A stretch of 7,712 bases of DNA from Rhodoferax sp. (lineage in GTDB: Bacteria > Pseudomonadota > Gammaproteobacteria > Burkholderiales > Burkholderiaceae_C), in the NCBI GenBank assembly GCA_021737905.1, contig JAIPDA010000105.1, positions 1 through 7,712 of the forward strand. Reading direction: 5' to 3'. Below are positions 1 through 6,958 of this stretch, one piece after another; the stretch's first letter is position 1; each line of letters opens with the position of its first letter. The notes under the pieces are model-generated. The model searched no databases. It was not told the origin of the DNA and saw only the letters and a program-made list of their open reading frames with translations. The translations under genes and the position numbers were made by a program.

Positions 1-833
1 AGCAATGCCCATTCTCGAATACGGTTGGCGATCAGGGGCAAGAGCACGCGCACGGCCGCTGCCGCGATTGCGAAGGCACCCAAAATTGTGCCGATCACAG
101 ACGCTGATATACCGCGCTCAAAACCCAGCACCGGGATCACAAAAGTGTGCACATCCCAGCAGGACGACAAAAGCCAGTTGACCAGCATGAGCCGCCGGAA
201 ATCCGGGCTGGACATCAAGTCCCAGGCCTTGGGCACCGGGCTGCCGGGCGCAGCAATGATGGGGGGCAATTCCTGCACGCGCCTGAGCAGCCACCAACTC
301 AGCAGTGGCAACAAGGCCATCACCAAAAAGGCGGCGCGGTAACCCGGCAGACTGCCCGGGGTGGGGCCGAAGTGGTCGATGAAGAGACCGGCTGAAAAAG
401 GGCCGATGAAATTGGACAGGGCCGGGCCTATCGACAACCAGCCAAACACCTTGCGCAGCTCCAGTGCACCGCTGGCAGCCCGGCCGACATGGCGCTGCAA
501 GGCAATCACAGAGCTGCCGGTGGCGCCGCCGGTCAGCAAAGCAGCCAGACACAGCACCGGAAACACCGGGAAAGCAACGGCCGCACCGGCGCCAATTACT
601 GCGGCGATGACGCTAAAGCCCACCGGGCGCTTGAGCCCGTGACGGTCGGCGTAACGGCCCGAAGGCAAAGCCAAAAAAACCTGGGTGAGCGCAAACAGCG
701 CCAGCAAAACGCCCACGGCCGCCGGACTGTATCCCTCACTCAAGGCCAGCAAAGGCGCGGCCATGCGGGTACCAGCCATGCAGGCATGCAGACAAATTTG
801 TGCCAGGATGATGCGCGCGAGTTCAGGGCTCAT
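1..833 (-). CDS. Major facilitator superfamily (MFS) transporter, C-terminus cut by window edge
   Basis: This is an inner-membrane secondary transporter; the substrate cannot be told from the sequence. The first 277 residues are in the window and the frame is still open at base 1, so the C-terminal part is missing. Hydrophobic segments alternate with short charged loops. After the second helix comes a clear MFS motif A (GRYADRHGLKRP, residues 59-70), the loop typical of the family. A longer cytoplasmic linker (about residues 184-212) separates the first six helices from the next, as expected at the MFS half-way point. The start is the ATG at 833. It is the first start codon after an in-frame TGA at 870-872, which is also the stop codon of rmuC. 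An AGGAG lies at 854-858, unusually far (20 bases) from this ATG. The gene follows rmuC by 36 bases and probably shares its transcript. The family call is secure, the subfamily is not. Confidence 0.9.
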   Translation of the reverse strand, partial: MSPELARIILAQICLHACMAGTRMAAPLLALSEGYSPAAVGVLLALFALTQVFLALPSGRYADRHGLKRPVGFSVIAAVIGAGAAVAFPVFPVLCLAALLTGGATGSSVIALQRHVGRAASGALELRKVFGWLSIGPALSNFIGPFSAGLFIDHFGPTPGSLPGYRAAFLVMALLPLLSWWLLRRVQELPPIIAAPGSPVPKAWDLMSSPDFRRLMLVNWLLSSCWDVHTFVIPVLGFERGISASVIGTILGAFAIAAAAVRVLLPLIANRIREWAL

Positions 834-869
834 GAATGCATCGCGCGGCGAAGCTCCTGATGTGCGGGC

Positions 870-2231
870 TCAATCAATGTCAGCGTCCAGGGGTGTGAGG
901 GGGATCAGTCGGGCAGACTCTATGTCTGGCAGGGCTTCAACCTGGCGCAGGGCCTTGCCCATGACGCGGCTGCGCTGCTCGGCGCTGTTGAGGGTGTTGA
1001 GCACAGTTTCAGTTTGCGACTTGACCTTGGCCAGCACATCGCCGAACTTGCCAAACTCGGTTTTGACGGCACCCAGCACCTGCCAGACTTCGCTGCTGCG
1101 CTTTTCCAGCGCCAGCGTCCTGAAACCCATTTGCAGCGAATTGAGCATGGCCAGCAAGGTGGTCGGACCGGCCAAGACCACGCGGTGCTCGCGCTGCAAA
1201 AACTCCATCAAACCCGGGCGGCGCAAGACTTCGGCGTACAGACCCTCGGTCGGTAAAAACAAGATGGCAAAGTCGGTGGTGTAGGGCGGCTCGATGTATT
1301 TCTCGCCGATGGATTTGGCTTCCAGCCGTATGCGCAGCTCCAGCGCCTTACCGGCCGCTTCAGCGGCGGGTGCATCAGCGCGCTGCTGGGCGTCGAGCAG
1401 GCGCTCGTAGTCTTCATTCGGAAACTTCGCATCAATCGGCAGCCATAACGGCTCACCCGAATCGCTGCGCCCGGGCAGCTTGATGGCGAAATCAACCACA
1501 CTCTTGCCGCCCGGGCGGGTGGCAATTTGCGCGGCATACTGGTCCACGGTGAAGACCTGCTCAAGCAAAGCGGCGAGTTGCGCCTCGCCAAAAATACCGC
1601 GCGTCTTGACGTTGGTCAGCAAGTGTTTGAGGTCACCCACACCCTGCGCCAGCGTCTGCATTTCGCCCAGGCCTTTGTGCACCTGCTCGAGCCGGTCCGC
1701 CACTTGCTTGAAGCTTTCACCCAGCCGTGTTTCCAGCGTGGCCTGGAGTTTTTCATCGACGGTGGCGCGCATTTCGTCGAGCTTGGCGGCGTTGCTGGCT
1801 TGCAGCTGCGCCAGCTGCGCCTCGAGTGTTTGCCGCACTTCGGCCATGCGGCGGGCGTTCGATTCACTCAGGCCAGACAGTTGCAGACTCAAGGTGTCTG
1901 ACAGGTTTTTTTGCAGCAGCGCCAGTTGCTGGCCGAAGGCGTCAATCTGCGTGTTCTGGGTGCGCGCCACATCACCCGACTGCGCCAGCAAGGCCTGCTG
2001 AAAAATTGACAATCCTTGTGTGAGCTCGGTGCGGGTGTCGCGGGCACTGGTTTGCACTTCGTTGCGCAGTTCGCGCTCTAGCCGCTCGTTGGCTGCAGCC
2101 AGCCGCGCCAATTCGGCTTGCAGCTGGGGGTCGCTGCCGGAGCGCGAGCGGGCCGACATGCGCAAGCTCAGCAGCAGCACCACGCTCGCCAGCGCCAGCC
2201 CCAACAAAGCCCAAAGCATAAAGTCTGGCAT
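870..2231 (-). CDS. rmuC: DNA recombination protein RmuC
   Basis: The protein has 453 residues. RmuC proteins are membrane-anchored, carry a predicted nuclease-like fold, and were named for limiting recombination at inverted repeats; the exact biochemical activity is poorly defined. Visible here are one N-terminal transmembrane helix (about residues 5-23), then a long Glu/Gln/Ala/Leu-rich coiled coil (about 35-200), then the RmuC domain. The domain shows the family blocks NVKTRGIFGEAQL (207-219), PIDAKFPNEDYERL (265-278), YIEPPYTTDFAILFLPTEG (312-330) and VVLAGPTTLLAMLNSL (351-366). Length is normal for the family. The start at 2231 gives the anchor helix directly, although no good Shine-Dalgarno sequence precedes it; translation may depend on the hydroxyacid dehydrogenase gene that ends only 14 bases upstream. 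The MFS gene follows in the same direction. Confidence 0.95.
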   Translation of the reverse strand: MPDFMLWALLGLALASVVLLLSLRMSARSRSGSDPQLQAELARLAAANERLERELRNEVQTSARDTRTELTQGLSIFQQALLAQSGDVARTQNTQIDAFGQQLALLQKNLSDTLSLQLSGLSESNARRMAEVRQTLEAQLAQLQASNAAKLDEMRATVDEKLQATLETRLGESFKQVADRLEQVHKGLGEMQTLAQGVGDLKHLLTNVKTRGIFGEAQLAALLEQVFTVDQYAAQIATRPGGKSVVDFAIKLPGRSDSGEPLWLPIDAKFPNEDYERLLDAQQRADAPAAEAAGKALELRIRLEAKSIGEKYIEPPYTTDFAILFLPTEGLYAEVLRRPGLMEFLQREHRVVLAGPTTLLAMLNSLQMGFRTLALEKRSSEVWQVLGAVKTEFGKFGDVLAKVKSQTETVLNTLNSAEQRSRVMGKALRQVEALPDIESARLIPLTPLDADID

Positions 2232-2245
2232 CCAATTGATAGGCG

Positions 2246-3232
2246 TTAAGACCGGGCCAGCACGGCAGGGTTCAGCGGCGTAGGCGGCGGCTTGCCGCCG
2301 GCAAAGGCGATCAGGTTGTCTGCGGCCAGGTTGGCCATGGCCAGCCGGGTCGGGATGCTGGCGCTGGCGATGTGCGGCGTGAGCACCACGTTGGGCACCT
2401 CCAGCAGACCGGGGTGCAACATCGGCTCGCCTTCAAACACGTCCAGGCCGGCAGCGGCGATGGTGCGGTTTTTCAGCGCCACGGCCAGCGCCGCGTCATC
2501 CACAATGCCGCCGCGCGCAATGTTGACCAGCGTGGCGGTGGGCTTCATCAGCGCCAACTCGGCCGCACCGATGGTGTGGTGTGAAGCCGCCGAATAAGGC
2601 AACACCAGCACCAGGTGGTCTGCCGTCTTGAGCAGCTCTTCTTTGCTGACGTAGTGCGCCTTGCAGTCAGCCTCCAAGCCGGCGTCCAGGCGCGAGCGGT
2701 TGTGGTAGATGACCTTCATGCCAAAGCCGTGGGCGCCGCGTTTGGCAATGCCCTGGCCGATGCGGCCCATGCCCAAAATGCCCAGCGTGGCGCCATGAAT
2801 GTCGGCGCCGGCAAACATGTCAAAGCTCCACTTGGTCCACTGGCCGGCGCGCAGAAAGTGTTCGCTTTCGGTGATGCGGCGGGCGGTGGCCATCATCAGG
2901 GCAAAGCCGAAGTCAGCGGTGGTTTCAGTCAACACGTCGGGCGCGTTGGTGGCCAGCACCCCCGCTGCCGTCATGGCGCTAATGTCAAAGTTGTTGTAAC
3001 CCACCGCCATGTTGGCGCAGATTTTCAGCTCCGGGCAAGCGGCCAGCACTTCGGCGTCAATGCGGTCACCGCCCGTGGTGAAAGCAGCCTGCTTGCCCTG
3101 CAGGCGCTCAATCAACTCGGCCTTGGACCAGACCGTGTCGGCCTGGTTGGCTTGAACTTCAAAGTGCTTCGACAAACGATCGAGAACTTCAGGGAAAACG
3201 GCGCGTGCCATCAGGAGCTTGGGAAGACGCAT
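2246..3232 (-). CDS. D-2-hydroxyacid dehydrogenase, glyoxylate/hydroxypyruvate reductase-like (GhrB type)
   Basis: This is a 328-residue cytosolic oxidoreductase of the D-isomer-specific 2-hydroxyacid dehydrogenase family, which reduces 2-keto acids such as glyoxylate or hydroxypyruvate with NAD(P)H. The Rossmann motif GMGRIG is at 154-159. The catalytic triad is present: Arg240 in NIARGG, Glu269 in VFEGEP and His287 in TPHIAS. After the second Rossmann strand the sequence is HNRSR (177-181), not an acidic residue, which in this family favours NADPH over NADH. The N-terminus (KLLMARAVFPEVLDRL) resembles GhrB/GyaR proteins and supports the start at 3232; GGA six bases upstream is a modest ribosome site. 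rmuC follows after 14 bases. The substrate is inferred only: gluconate-type 2-ketoacid reductases share these motifs, so I give no gene symbol. Confidence 0.9.
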   Translation of the reverse strand: MRLPKLLMARAVFPEVLDRLSKHFEVQANQADTVWSKAELIERLQGKQAAFTTGGDRIDAEVLAACPELKICANMAVGYNNFDISAMTAAGVLATNAPDVLTETTADFGFALMMATARRITESEHFLRAGQWTKWSFDMFAGADIHGATLGILGMGRIGQGIAKRGAHGFGMKVIYHNRSRLDAGLEADCKAHYVSKEELLKTADHLVLVLPYSAASHHTIGAAELALMKPTATLVNIARGGIVDDAALAVALKNRTIAAAGLDVFEGEPMLHPGLLEVPNVVLTPHIASASIPTRLAMANLAADNLIAFAGGKPPPTPLNPAVLARS

Positions 3233-3291
3233 GAGGTATCCAAATCAAAAACCAGGTGCGGGTAGCGATAACAAAGTCAGCCAACTTTAGC

Positions 3292-4701
3292 TCAGCGAAA
3301 CCAGATGAAGCTCATGATCACGAAGAGTGGAATCAAGATCGCACCGGACCAGGCCATGTAGCCAAAGAAACTGGGCATCTTGATACCGCGGTCTTCTGCA
3401 ATGGCTTTCACCATCAGGTTGGGCGCATTGCCGATGTAACTGTTGGCGCCCATGAACACGGCACCTGCAGACATGGCCGCCAGCGTCGGGGCCAGCGTGG
3501 TCATCAGGACGGCCGGATCACCGCCGGCGGTGTTGAAGAACACCAGGTAAGTGGGTGCGTTGTCCAGGAAAGAACTCAAAATGCCAGTGGCCCAAAAATA
3601 CATCATGGGGTCAGGCTGGCCGTCGGCCCGGGTCACGGCAGAAACCACCATACCAAAAGGCCCGTTCAAGCCCGCCTTGAGCATGGCAATGACCGGGATG
3701 ATGGTGAGAAAAATACCTGCAAAGAGCTTGGCGACTTCCACCATCGGCCCCCAAGAGAACTGATTGTCTGCGTGCACTTTTTCGGCGGTGATCTTTAGAG
3801 ACAACAAGGTCACAGCAACCAGCCCGATGTCGCGCACCAGCCCGGGGAGTCCAACCTCGGTACCCATCACGTTGAAGGACACCGCAGACTTCCAGAAACC
3901 GCTGATCAGCACCAAGGCCACCACGACGCCGAGCAGCACAAAATTGACAGCACCGTCAAAACCAAAGCGCCGGGTATCCGGCGTTGGATCGACCTTCATG
4001 ACACCCTCGCGGCGGAAAAACCAGGTGTCAATCACCAGGAAAATCGCCAGCAGGCTTCCAATAAGAAAAAGAGTTTCCGGAAAGATGTGCTTGACTGTCC
4101 AGAAAAAATCAACGCCCTTCAAAAAACCTAAAAACAAGGGCGGGTCTCCCAAGGGGGTGAGTGATCCACCGGCATTGGAGACGATGAAGATGAAAAACAC
4201 GATCACATGCGCCTTGTGCACGCGGTTGTCGTTGGCACGGATCAGCGGACGCAGCATCAACATGGAAGCGCCCGTGGTGCCCATGAAACTGGCCAGCACG
4301 GCGCCAATGATCAAAATTCCCGCATTGAGCGCCGGCGTACCATGCAGATTGCCGCGAATATGGATGCCACCGGCCACGGTGAACAATGCGGTCAACAAAA
4401 CAATGAAAGGTATGTATTCGGCCAGCAGGGCATGGACCAGGCTGACACCCGCCGCTGTACCGCCAAAGCTCACAGCAAAAGGAATAAAAAACGCCAGGGC
4501 CCAGGCCGCCGAAATTTTTCCATAATGGTGATGCCACAGCCCGGGCGTGGCCAGGGGCAAGATGGCAATCGACAGCAATATGCCCGCAAAAGGCACACCC
4601 CACCATGCAGACAACTGGCTGCCGTCAAAGTCTGCGGCCACGGCCAGGCCCGGCACAAAGCATAAAAAACCCGTGAGGGCTAAGTGCAGCAGGGCTTTCA
4701 C
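3292..4701 (-). CDS. Ion-transporter-superfamily protein, putative sodium:proton antiporter / CitMHS-like carrier
   Basis: This is a polytopic inner-membrane carrier of 469 residues, of the kind usually annotated as a sodium:proton antiporter or putative citrate transporter (ion transporter superfamily, related to NhaD, ArsB and CitM). With GTG 4701 as residue 1, an N-terminal signal peptide ends near AVA-A (about residue 23), followed by about ten or more hydrophobic segments. Two repeat-like signature loops stand out: MGTTGAS (140-146) with SNAGGSLTPLGDPP (175-188) in the first half, and LDNAPTY (379-385) with NSYIGNAPN (420-428) in the second. Such paired Asn/Pro/Gly hairpins form the ion and substrate site in this superfamily. 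The GTG start was chosen because AAAAGGAG lies six bases before it; the ATG at 4707 touches the ribosome site, and the ATG at 4764 lies upstream of it. The transported ion is unknown. The hydroxyacid dehydrogenase gene follows after 59 bases. Confidence 0.85.
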   Translation of the reverse strand: MKALLHLALTGFLCFVPGLAVAADFDGSQLSAWWGVPFAGILLSIAILPLATPGLWHHHYGKISAAWALAFFIPFAVSFGGTAAGVSLVHALLAEYIPFIVLLTALFTVAGGIHIRGNLHGTPALNAGILIIGAVLASFMGTTGASMLMLRPLIRANDNRVHKAHVIVFFIFIVSNAGGSLTPLGDPPLFLGFLKGVDFFWTVKHIFPETLFLIGSLLAIFLVIDTWFFRREGVMKVDPTPDTRRFGFDGAVNFVLLGVVVALVLISGFWKSAVSFNVMGTEVGLPGLVRDIGLVAVTLLSLKITAEKVHADNQFSWGPMVEVAKLFAGIFLTIIPVIAMLKAGLNGPFGMVVSAVTRADGQPDPMMYFWATGILSSFLDNAPTYLVFFNTAGGDPAVLMTTLAPTLAAMSAGAVFMGANSYIGNAPNLMVKAIAEDRGIKMPSFFGYMAWSGAILIPLFVIMSFIWFR

Positions 4702-4707
4702 AAACAT

Positions 4708-4715
4708 CTCCTTTT
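4708..4715 (-). promoter_or_regulatory. Ribosome binding site that fixes the antiporter start at GTG 4701
   Basis: The minus strand reads AAAAGGAG, the strongest Shine-Dalgarno match among the genes here. It abuts the ATG at 4707 with no spacer but sits six bases from the GTG at 4701. That spacing favours GTG initiation, and initiation there gives a classic signal peptide. Confidence 0.75.
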
Positions 4716-4791
4716 GATTGAATTCAACCGGCAACAAGGCAAGCGCCCGACTCCACCTGCGCACCCGGGAACTCGAGCAAGTTCATGGCCG

Positions 4792-4805
4792 GGGCAGCGC
4801 TGCCC
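4792..4805. repeat. Perfect 14-base palindrome GGGCAGCGCTGCCC in the antiporter leader
   Basis: It lies in the gap between the FKBP gene and the antiporter gene, about 90 bases before the antiporter start. On the plus strand its right arm can also pair as TGCCC (4801-4805) with GGGCA (4810-4814) around a four-base loop, so two exclusive hairpins are possible. No T-run follows on the minus strand, so it does not look like an intrinsic terminator. It could be a dyad operator or a leader hairpin, or chance in GC-rich DNA. Confidence 0.35.
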
Positions 4806-4855
4806 GCATGGGCAACTGTAGACGTGAAAGCAAAGACTCAGTGACAGTGGGCCTG

Positions 4856-5206
4856 TCAGCCGAGGAAATCGACTTCAAACAGCAAGGTGGCATTGGGTGG
4901 AATCACACCACCAGCGCCGCGTGTGCCATAGCCTAGCTCAGGTGGAATCACCAGGCGACGCGTACCGCCCACCGACATGCCCTGCACGCCTTCGTCCCAG
5001 CCCTTGATCACTTGACCGGCGCCCAGTGAGAACTCGAAGGGGTCACCGCGGTCTTTGCTGGAGTCAAACTTAGCGCCCTGCACGCCGTCCGTGTAAAGCC
5101 AGCCCGTGTAATGCACGCTGACGTACTGGCCGGCTTTGGCAACGGCACCGGTGCCCAGCACGGTGTCTTCATACTGCAGGCCGGAGGATGTGGTGGTCAT
5201 GGTCAT
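4856..5206 (-). CDS. FKBP-type peptidyl-prolyl cis-trans isomerase
   Basis: A 116-residue, single-domain FKBP that catalyses cis-trans isomerisation of Xaa-Pro bonds during protein folding. It has no signal peptide and so should be cytosolic. Active-site residues known from human FKBP12 can be matched: Tyr33 (VHYTGW), Phe47-Asp48 (KFDSS), Arg53, Phe57, Val66-Ile67 and Trp70 (QVIKGW), Tyr93 (LGYGTRG), Ile102 (GVIPP) and Phe110 (LLFEVDF). The position of FKBP12 His87 is Gly here, as is common in bacterial forms. There is no inserted chaperone (IF/SlyD) domain, and length is typical of small FKBPs. The first of two close ATGs (5206 and 5200) is used because a GAAAG lies nine bases before it. The gene stands apart, with 115 bases upstream and about 155 downstream, and may have its own promoter. 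Confidence 0.93.
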   Translation of the reverse strand: MTMTTTSSGLQYEDTVLGTGAVAKAGQYVSVHYTGWLYTDGVQGAKFDSSKDRGDPFEFSLGAGQVIKGWDEGVQGMSVGGTRRLVIPPELGYGTRGAGGVIPPNATLLFEVDFLG

Positions 5207-5221
5207 GACAAAACGCTTTCA

Positions 5222-5251
5222 GAGAAAAAAGAAAAATGGGCCGCCAAGCCC
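5222..5251 (-). terminator. Weak rho-independent terminator candidate after the nitroreductase gene
   Basis: On the minus strand, GGGC (5251-5248) can pair with GCCC (5241-5238) around a six-base loop, followed by a T-rich run with only a few interruptions down to 5222. The stem is only four base pairs, so termination would be partial at best. It lies between the nitroreductase stop (5322) and the FKBP start (5206) and, if real, separates the upstream cluster from the FKBP gene. Confidence 0.35.
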
Positions 5252-5321
5252 CGAAAACCGCACGCCGCAGTGCTGCACGCGAGCCAAACCCCGACTTTAC
5301 CCGCAACCGGGACTTGCAGCC

Positions 5322-6011
5322 TCAGGCCACAAAGTGGGTGAATTGCGAAGCAGACTCTCTGGGCGTGTGAAAGCTGTTGACCAGTGCAGACGGGTCGGCA
5401 TAGCCCAGCGCCATACCGCAAACCAGCATCTCTTCTTCGCCGGCGCCAATGTGCGGCAGGATGATTTTGGCGAAACCGTTCCACGCGGCCTGCGGGCAGG
5501 TGTGCAGTCCATGACCGCGCGCCGCCACCATGATGCTTTGTAAAAACATGCCGTAGTCCAGCAGACTGCCCCGCCCCAGCACGCGGTCAATCGTGAACAT
5601 GAGGCCGACCGGCGCATCAAAAAAACGGTAGTTGCGCTGGTGTTGCGAATGCATTTTGTCTTTGTCGCCCTTGCCGATACCCAGCAATCCGTACAAGCCC
5701 CAGCCGTTTTCACGGCGACGTTCAATGTAGGGGGAGACCCATTTCTCGGGGTAGTAGGGGTAGGCTTCCTGATAGTGGGCAGCCAGGCCCGGGTCGGCAC
5801 GCACAGCGTCATGGGCAGCGCAAACTTTGCTCACCAGTTCATCGCGCGTCTCCCCTTGCAGCACATAGACCTTCCAGGGCTGGGTGTTAACGCCGGATGG
5901 TGCGCGACTGGCGACATCGAGCACATGCATCAACGTCTCACGCGGGACGGCCTCAGGCAAAAAAGCACGCACCGACATGCGGCTGGTGATGGCTTGGTCT
6001 ACAGGGTTCAT
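5322..6011 (-). CDS. Nitroreductase-family FMN flavoprotein
   Basis: A 229-residue cytosolic oxidoreductase of the nitroreductase family, which uses FMN and NAD(P)H to reduce nitroaromatics, quinones or other electrophiles. The FMN phosphate loop RMSVRAF (11-17) and PSGVNTQPW (38-46) are intact. The helix FLQSIMVAARGHGLHTCPQ (156-174) and the GMALGYADP block (199-207) complete the flavin and dimer-interface pattern. The family acts as a homodimer. The sequence is closer in style to the nitrobenzoate/nitrophenol reductase branch than to NfsA, but substrate cannot be assigned. The start at 6011 is preceded by AAAGAAAG seven bases away, a modest ribosome site. The gene for the small membrane protein ends 48 bases upstream, so co-transcription is likely. 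Confidence 0.92.
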   Translation of the reverse strand: MNPVDQAITSRMSVRAFLPEAVPRETLMHVLDVASRAPSGVNTQPWKVYVLQGETRDELVSKVCAAHDAVRADPGLAAHYQEAYPYYPEKWVSPYIERRRENGWGLYGLLGIGKGDKDKMHSQHQRNYRFFDAPVGLMFTIDRVLGRGSLLDYGMFLQSIMVAARGHGLHTCPQAAWNGFAKIILPHIGAGEEEMLVCGMALGYADPSALVNSFHTPRESASQFTHFVA

Positions 6012-6059
6012 AAGGAGTCTTTCTTTAAGAAATAGCGGGCCTTGGGCCGGATAGCGCTG

Positions 6060-6440
6060 CTAGCGCAGGCGCACTTCCATGATTTCGAAATCCAGCGCTT
6101 CGAGGTAGGTTTTTTCTTCGCGCAAAACCAGATGCAAAAGAATTTTGGCGGCCTGTGCTTTGATCACGCGGGGCACAATCAATCCAGCCGCCACCATGGG
6201 CAAACCCAACCAGACATGGCCCGACCAGGCCAGCGCCGTGCCGATGGCGATGACGGGCAAGGCCAGCCCGACCACAAACAAACGGTGCCGCACATATTTT
6301 TGGGCCCGCTCGGGGTTGACAATCAAATGAAAGCGACCCGCCGGCAGGCCGGCGCAAAACTCTGCATGCGGCAACTCCACCTGAGTGCCGGCAGGCGCTT
6401 TGGTCTGGTCTTGAGATGGATGCAAAGGACTTGGGTTCAT
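6060..6440 (-). CDS. Uncharacterised 126-residue membrane protein with two predicted helices
   Basis: I do not recognise this family. The protein has a polar, Pro/Gln-rich N-terminus (residues 1-25), a short segment GRFHLIVNPERAQKYVRHR (35-53), and a hydrophobic hairpin of two helices (about 53-72 and 75-91) split by WSGHVW. A basic amphipathic stretch and an acidic C-terminal tail (REEKTYLEALDFEIMEV) follow. The positive-inside rule suggests both ends face the cytoplasm: Arg/Lys flank both helices and the loop between is short and uncharged. The ATG at 6440 is the first start after an in-frame TAA; no clear Shine-Dalgarno sequence is seen. It lies 59 bases after the thioesterase gene and 48 before the nitroreductase gene. 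Co-directional packing and a sensible membrane topology argue that it is real. Confidence 0.75.
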   Translation of the reverse strand: MNPSPLHPSQDQTKAPAGTQVELPHAEFCAGLPAGRFHLIVNPERAQKYVRHRLFVVGLALPVIAIGTALAWSGHVWLGLPMVAAGLIVPRVIKAQAAKILLHLVLREEKTYLEALDFEIMEVRLR

Positions 6441-6499
6441 GGCTGATGAGGACCCATCTTAGGTTGCCAAAAAAGGTCTGTGCGCATCAAGTTCACAAC

Positions 6500-6958
6500 T
6501 CAGCAGCGCAGCTTTGCCAGCGCCGACAGCAAGGGTGCGGGCAAGGCCACCGGCCGGCGCGTGAGACGGTCTACATAAACATGCACGAGGTGACCGCTGG
6601 CCGCGCACAGGGCGTCAGCCCCAGCACTCGGGTCTGTACTGTGCACGGCGAACAGCGCCACTTCATAGCGCACGCTGCTATGGCCGACATGGGCCACGCG
6701 CAGGCCGGCTTGTACTTCCTGCGGATAAGCCAAGGAGGCAAAGTAGTTGCATTGCGACTCGACCACCAGACCCATGAAGTCGCCTGCATGAATGTCCAGC
6801 CCGCCTTGTTCGATCAAAAACCGGTTCACGGCCGTGTCAAACCAGCCGTAATAAACCACATTGTTGACATGCCCGTAGACGTCGTTGTCCAGCCAGCGGG
6901 TGCTGATCGGGTAAAAAATTGTGTAGGCGCTGCGGGCCTGGGCAATGGGGCGACTCAT
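6500..6958 (-). CDS. Hotdog-fold acyl-CoA thioesterase (4-hydroxybenzoyl-CoA thioesterase family)
   Basis: A 152-residue cytosolic enzyme expected to hydrolyse acyl-CoA thioesters. The family signature is RWLDNDVYGHVNNVVYYGWFD (residues 21-41): Asp24 and Asp26 sit around the catalytic Asp position, His30 and Asn32-Asn33 follow, and Tyr36 leads into the central hotdog helix. The later VVESQCNYFASLAYPQ block (65-80) and SGHLVHVYVD (121-130) are also typical of the FcbC/YbgC-like branch, as is the length. The start ATG at 6958 overlaps the deacylase stop as ATGA and has no Shine-Dalgarno sequence of its own, which suggests translational coupling. The frame stays open to 7156, but those 66 codons lie inside the deacylase gene and look nothing like a thioesterase N-terminus. 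The substrate is unknown. Confidence 0.92.
   Translation of the reverse strand: MSRPIAQARSAYTIFYPISTRWLDNDVYGHVNNVVYYGWFDTAVNRFLIEQGGLDIHAGDFMGLVVESQCNYFASLAYPQEVQAGLRVAHVGHSSVRYEVALFAVHSTDPSAGADALCAASGHLVHVYVDRLTRRPVALPAPLLSALAKLRC

Noticed and set aside
685..2001. Plus-strand open frames of 199 and 173 codons opposite rmuC
   Set aside because: They are Ser/Arg/Cys-rich low-complexity products antisense to well-conserved RmuC blocks.
2285..2300. GC-rich hairpin as a terminator between the dehydrogenase gene and rmuC
   Set aside because: It is inside the dehydrogenase coding region (Gly-Gly-Lys-Pro-Pro codons) and no T-run follows.
2615..3265. Plus-strand open frame of 216 codons opposite the hydroxyacid dehydrogenase
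   Set aside because: It is antisense to a gene with a complete catalytic triad, and I see no motif in its product.
3273..3288. AAAGT/ACTTT inverted repeat after the antiporter stop as a terminator
   Set aside because: The stem has five mostly A-T pairs with no T-run after it, too weak to call.
3764..4525. Plus-strand open frame of 253 codons opposite the antiporter gene
   Set aside because: It is Lys/Thr/Pro-rich with no domain or signal and is the antisense reading of membrane-helix codons.
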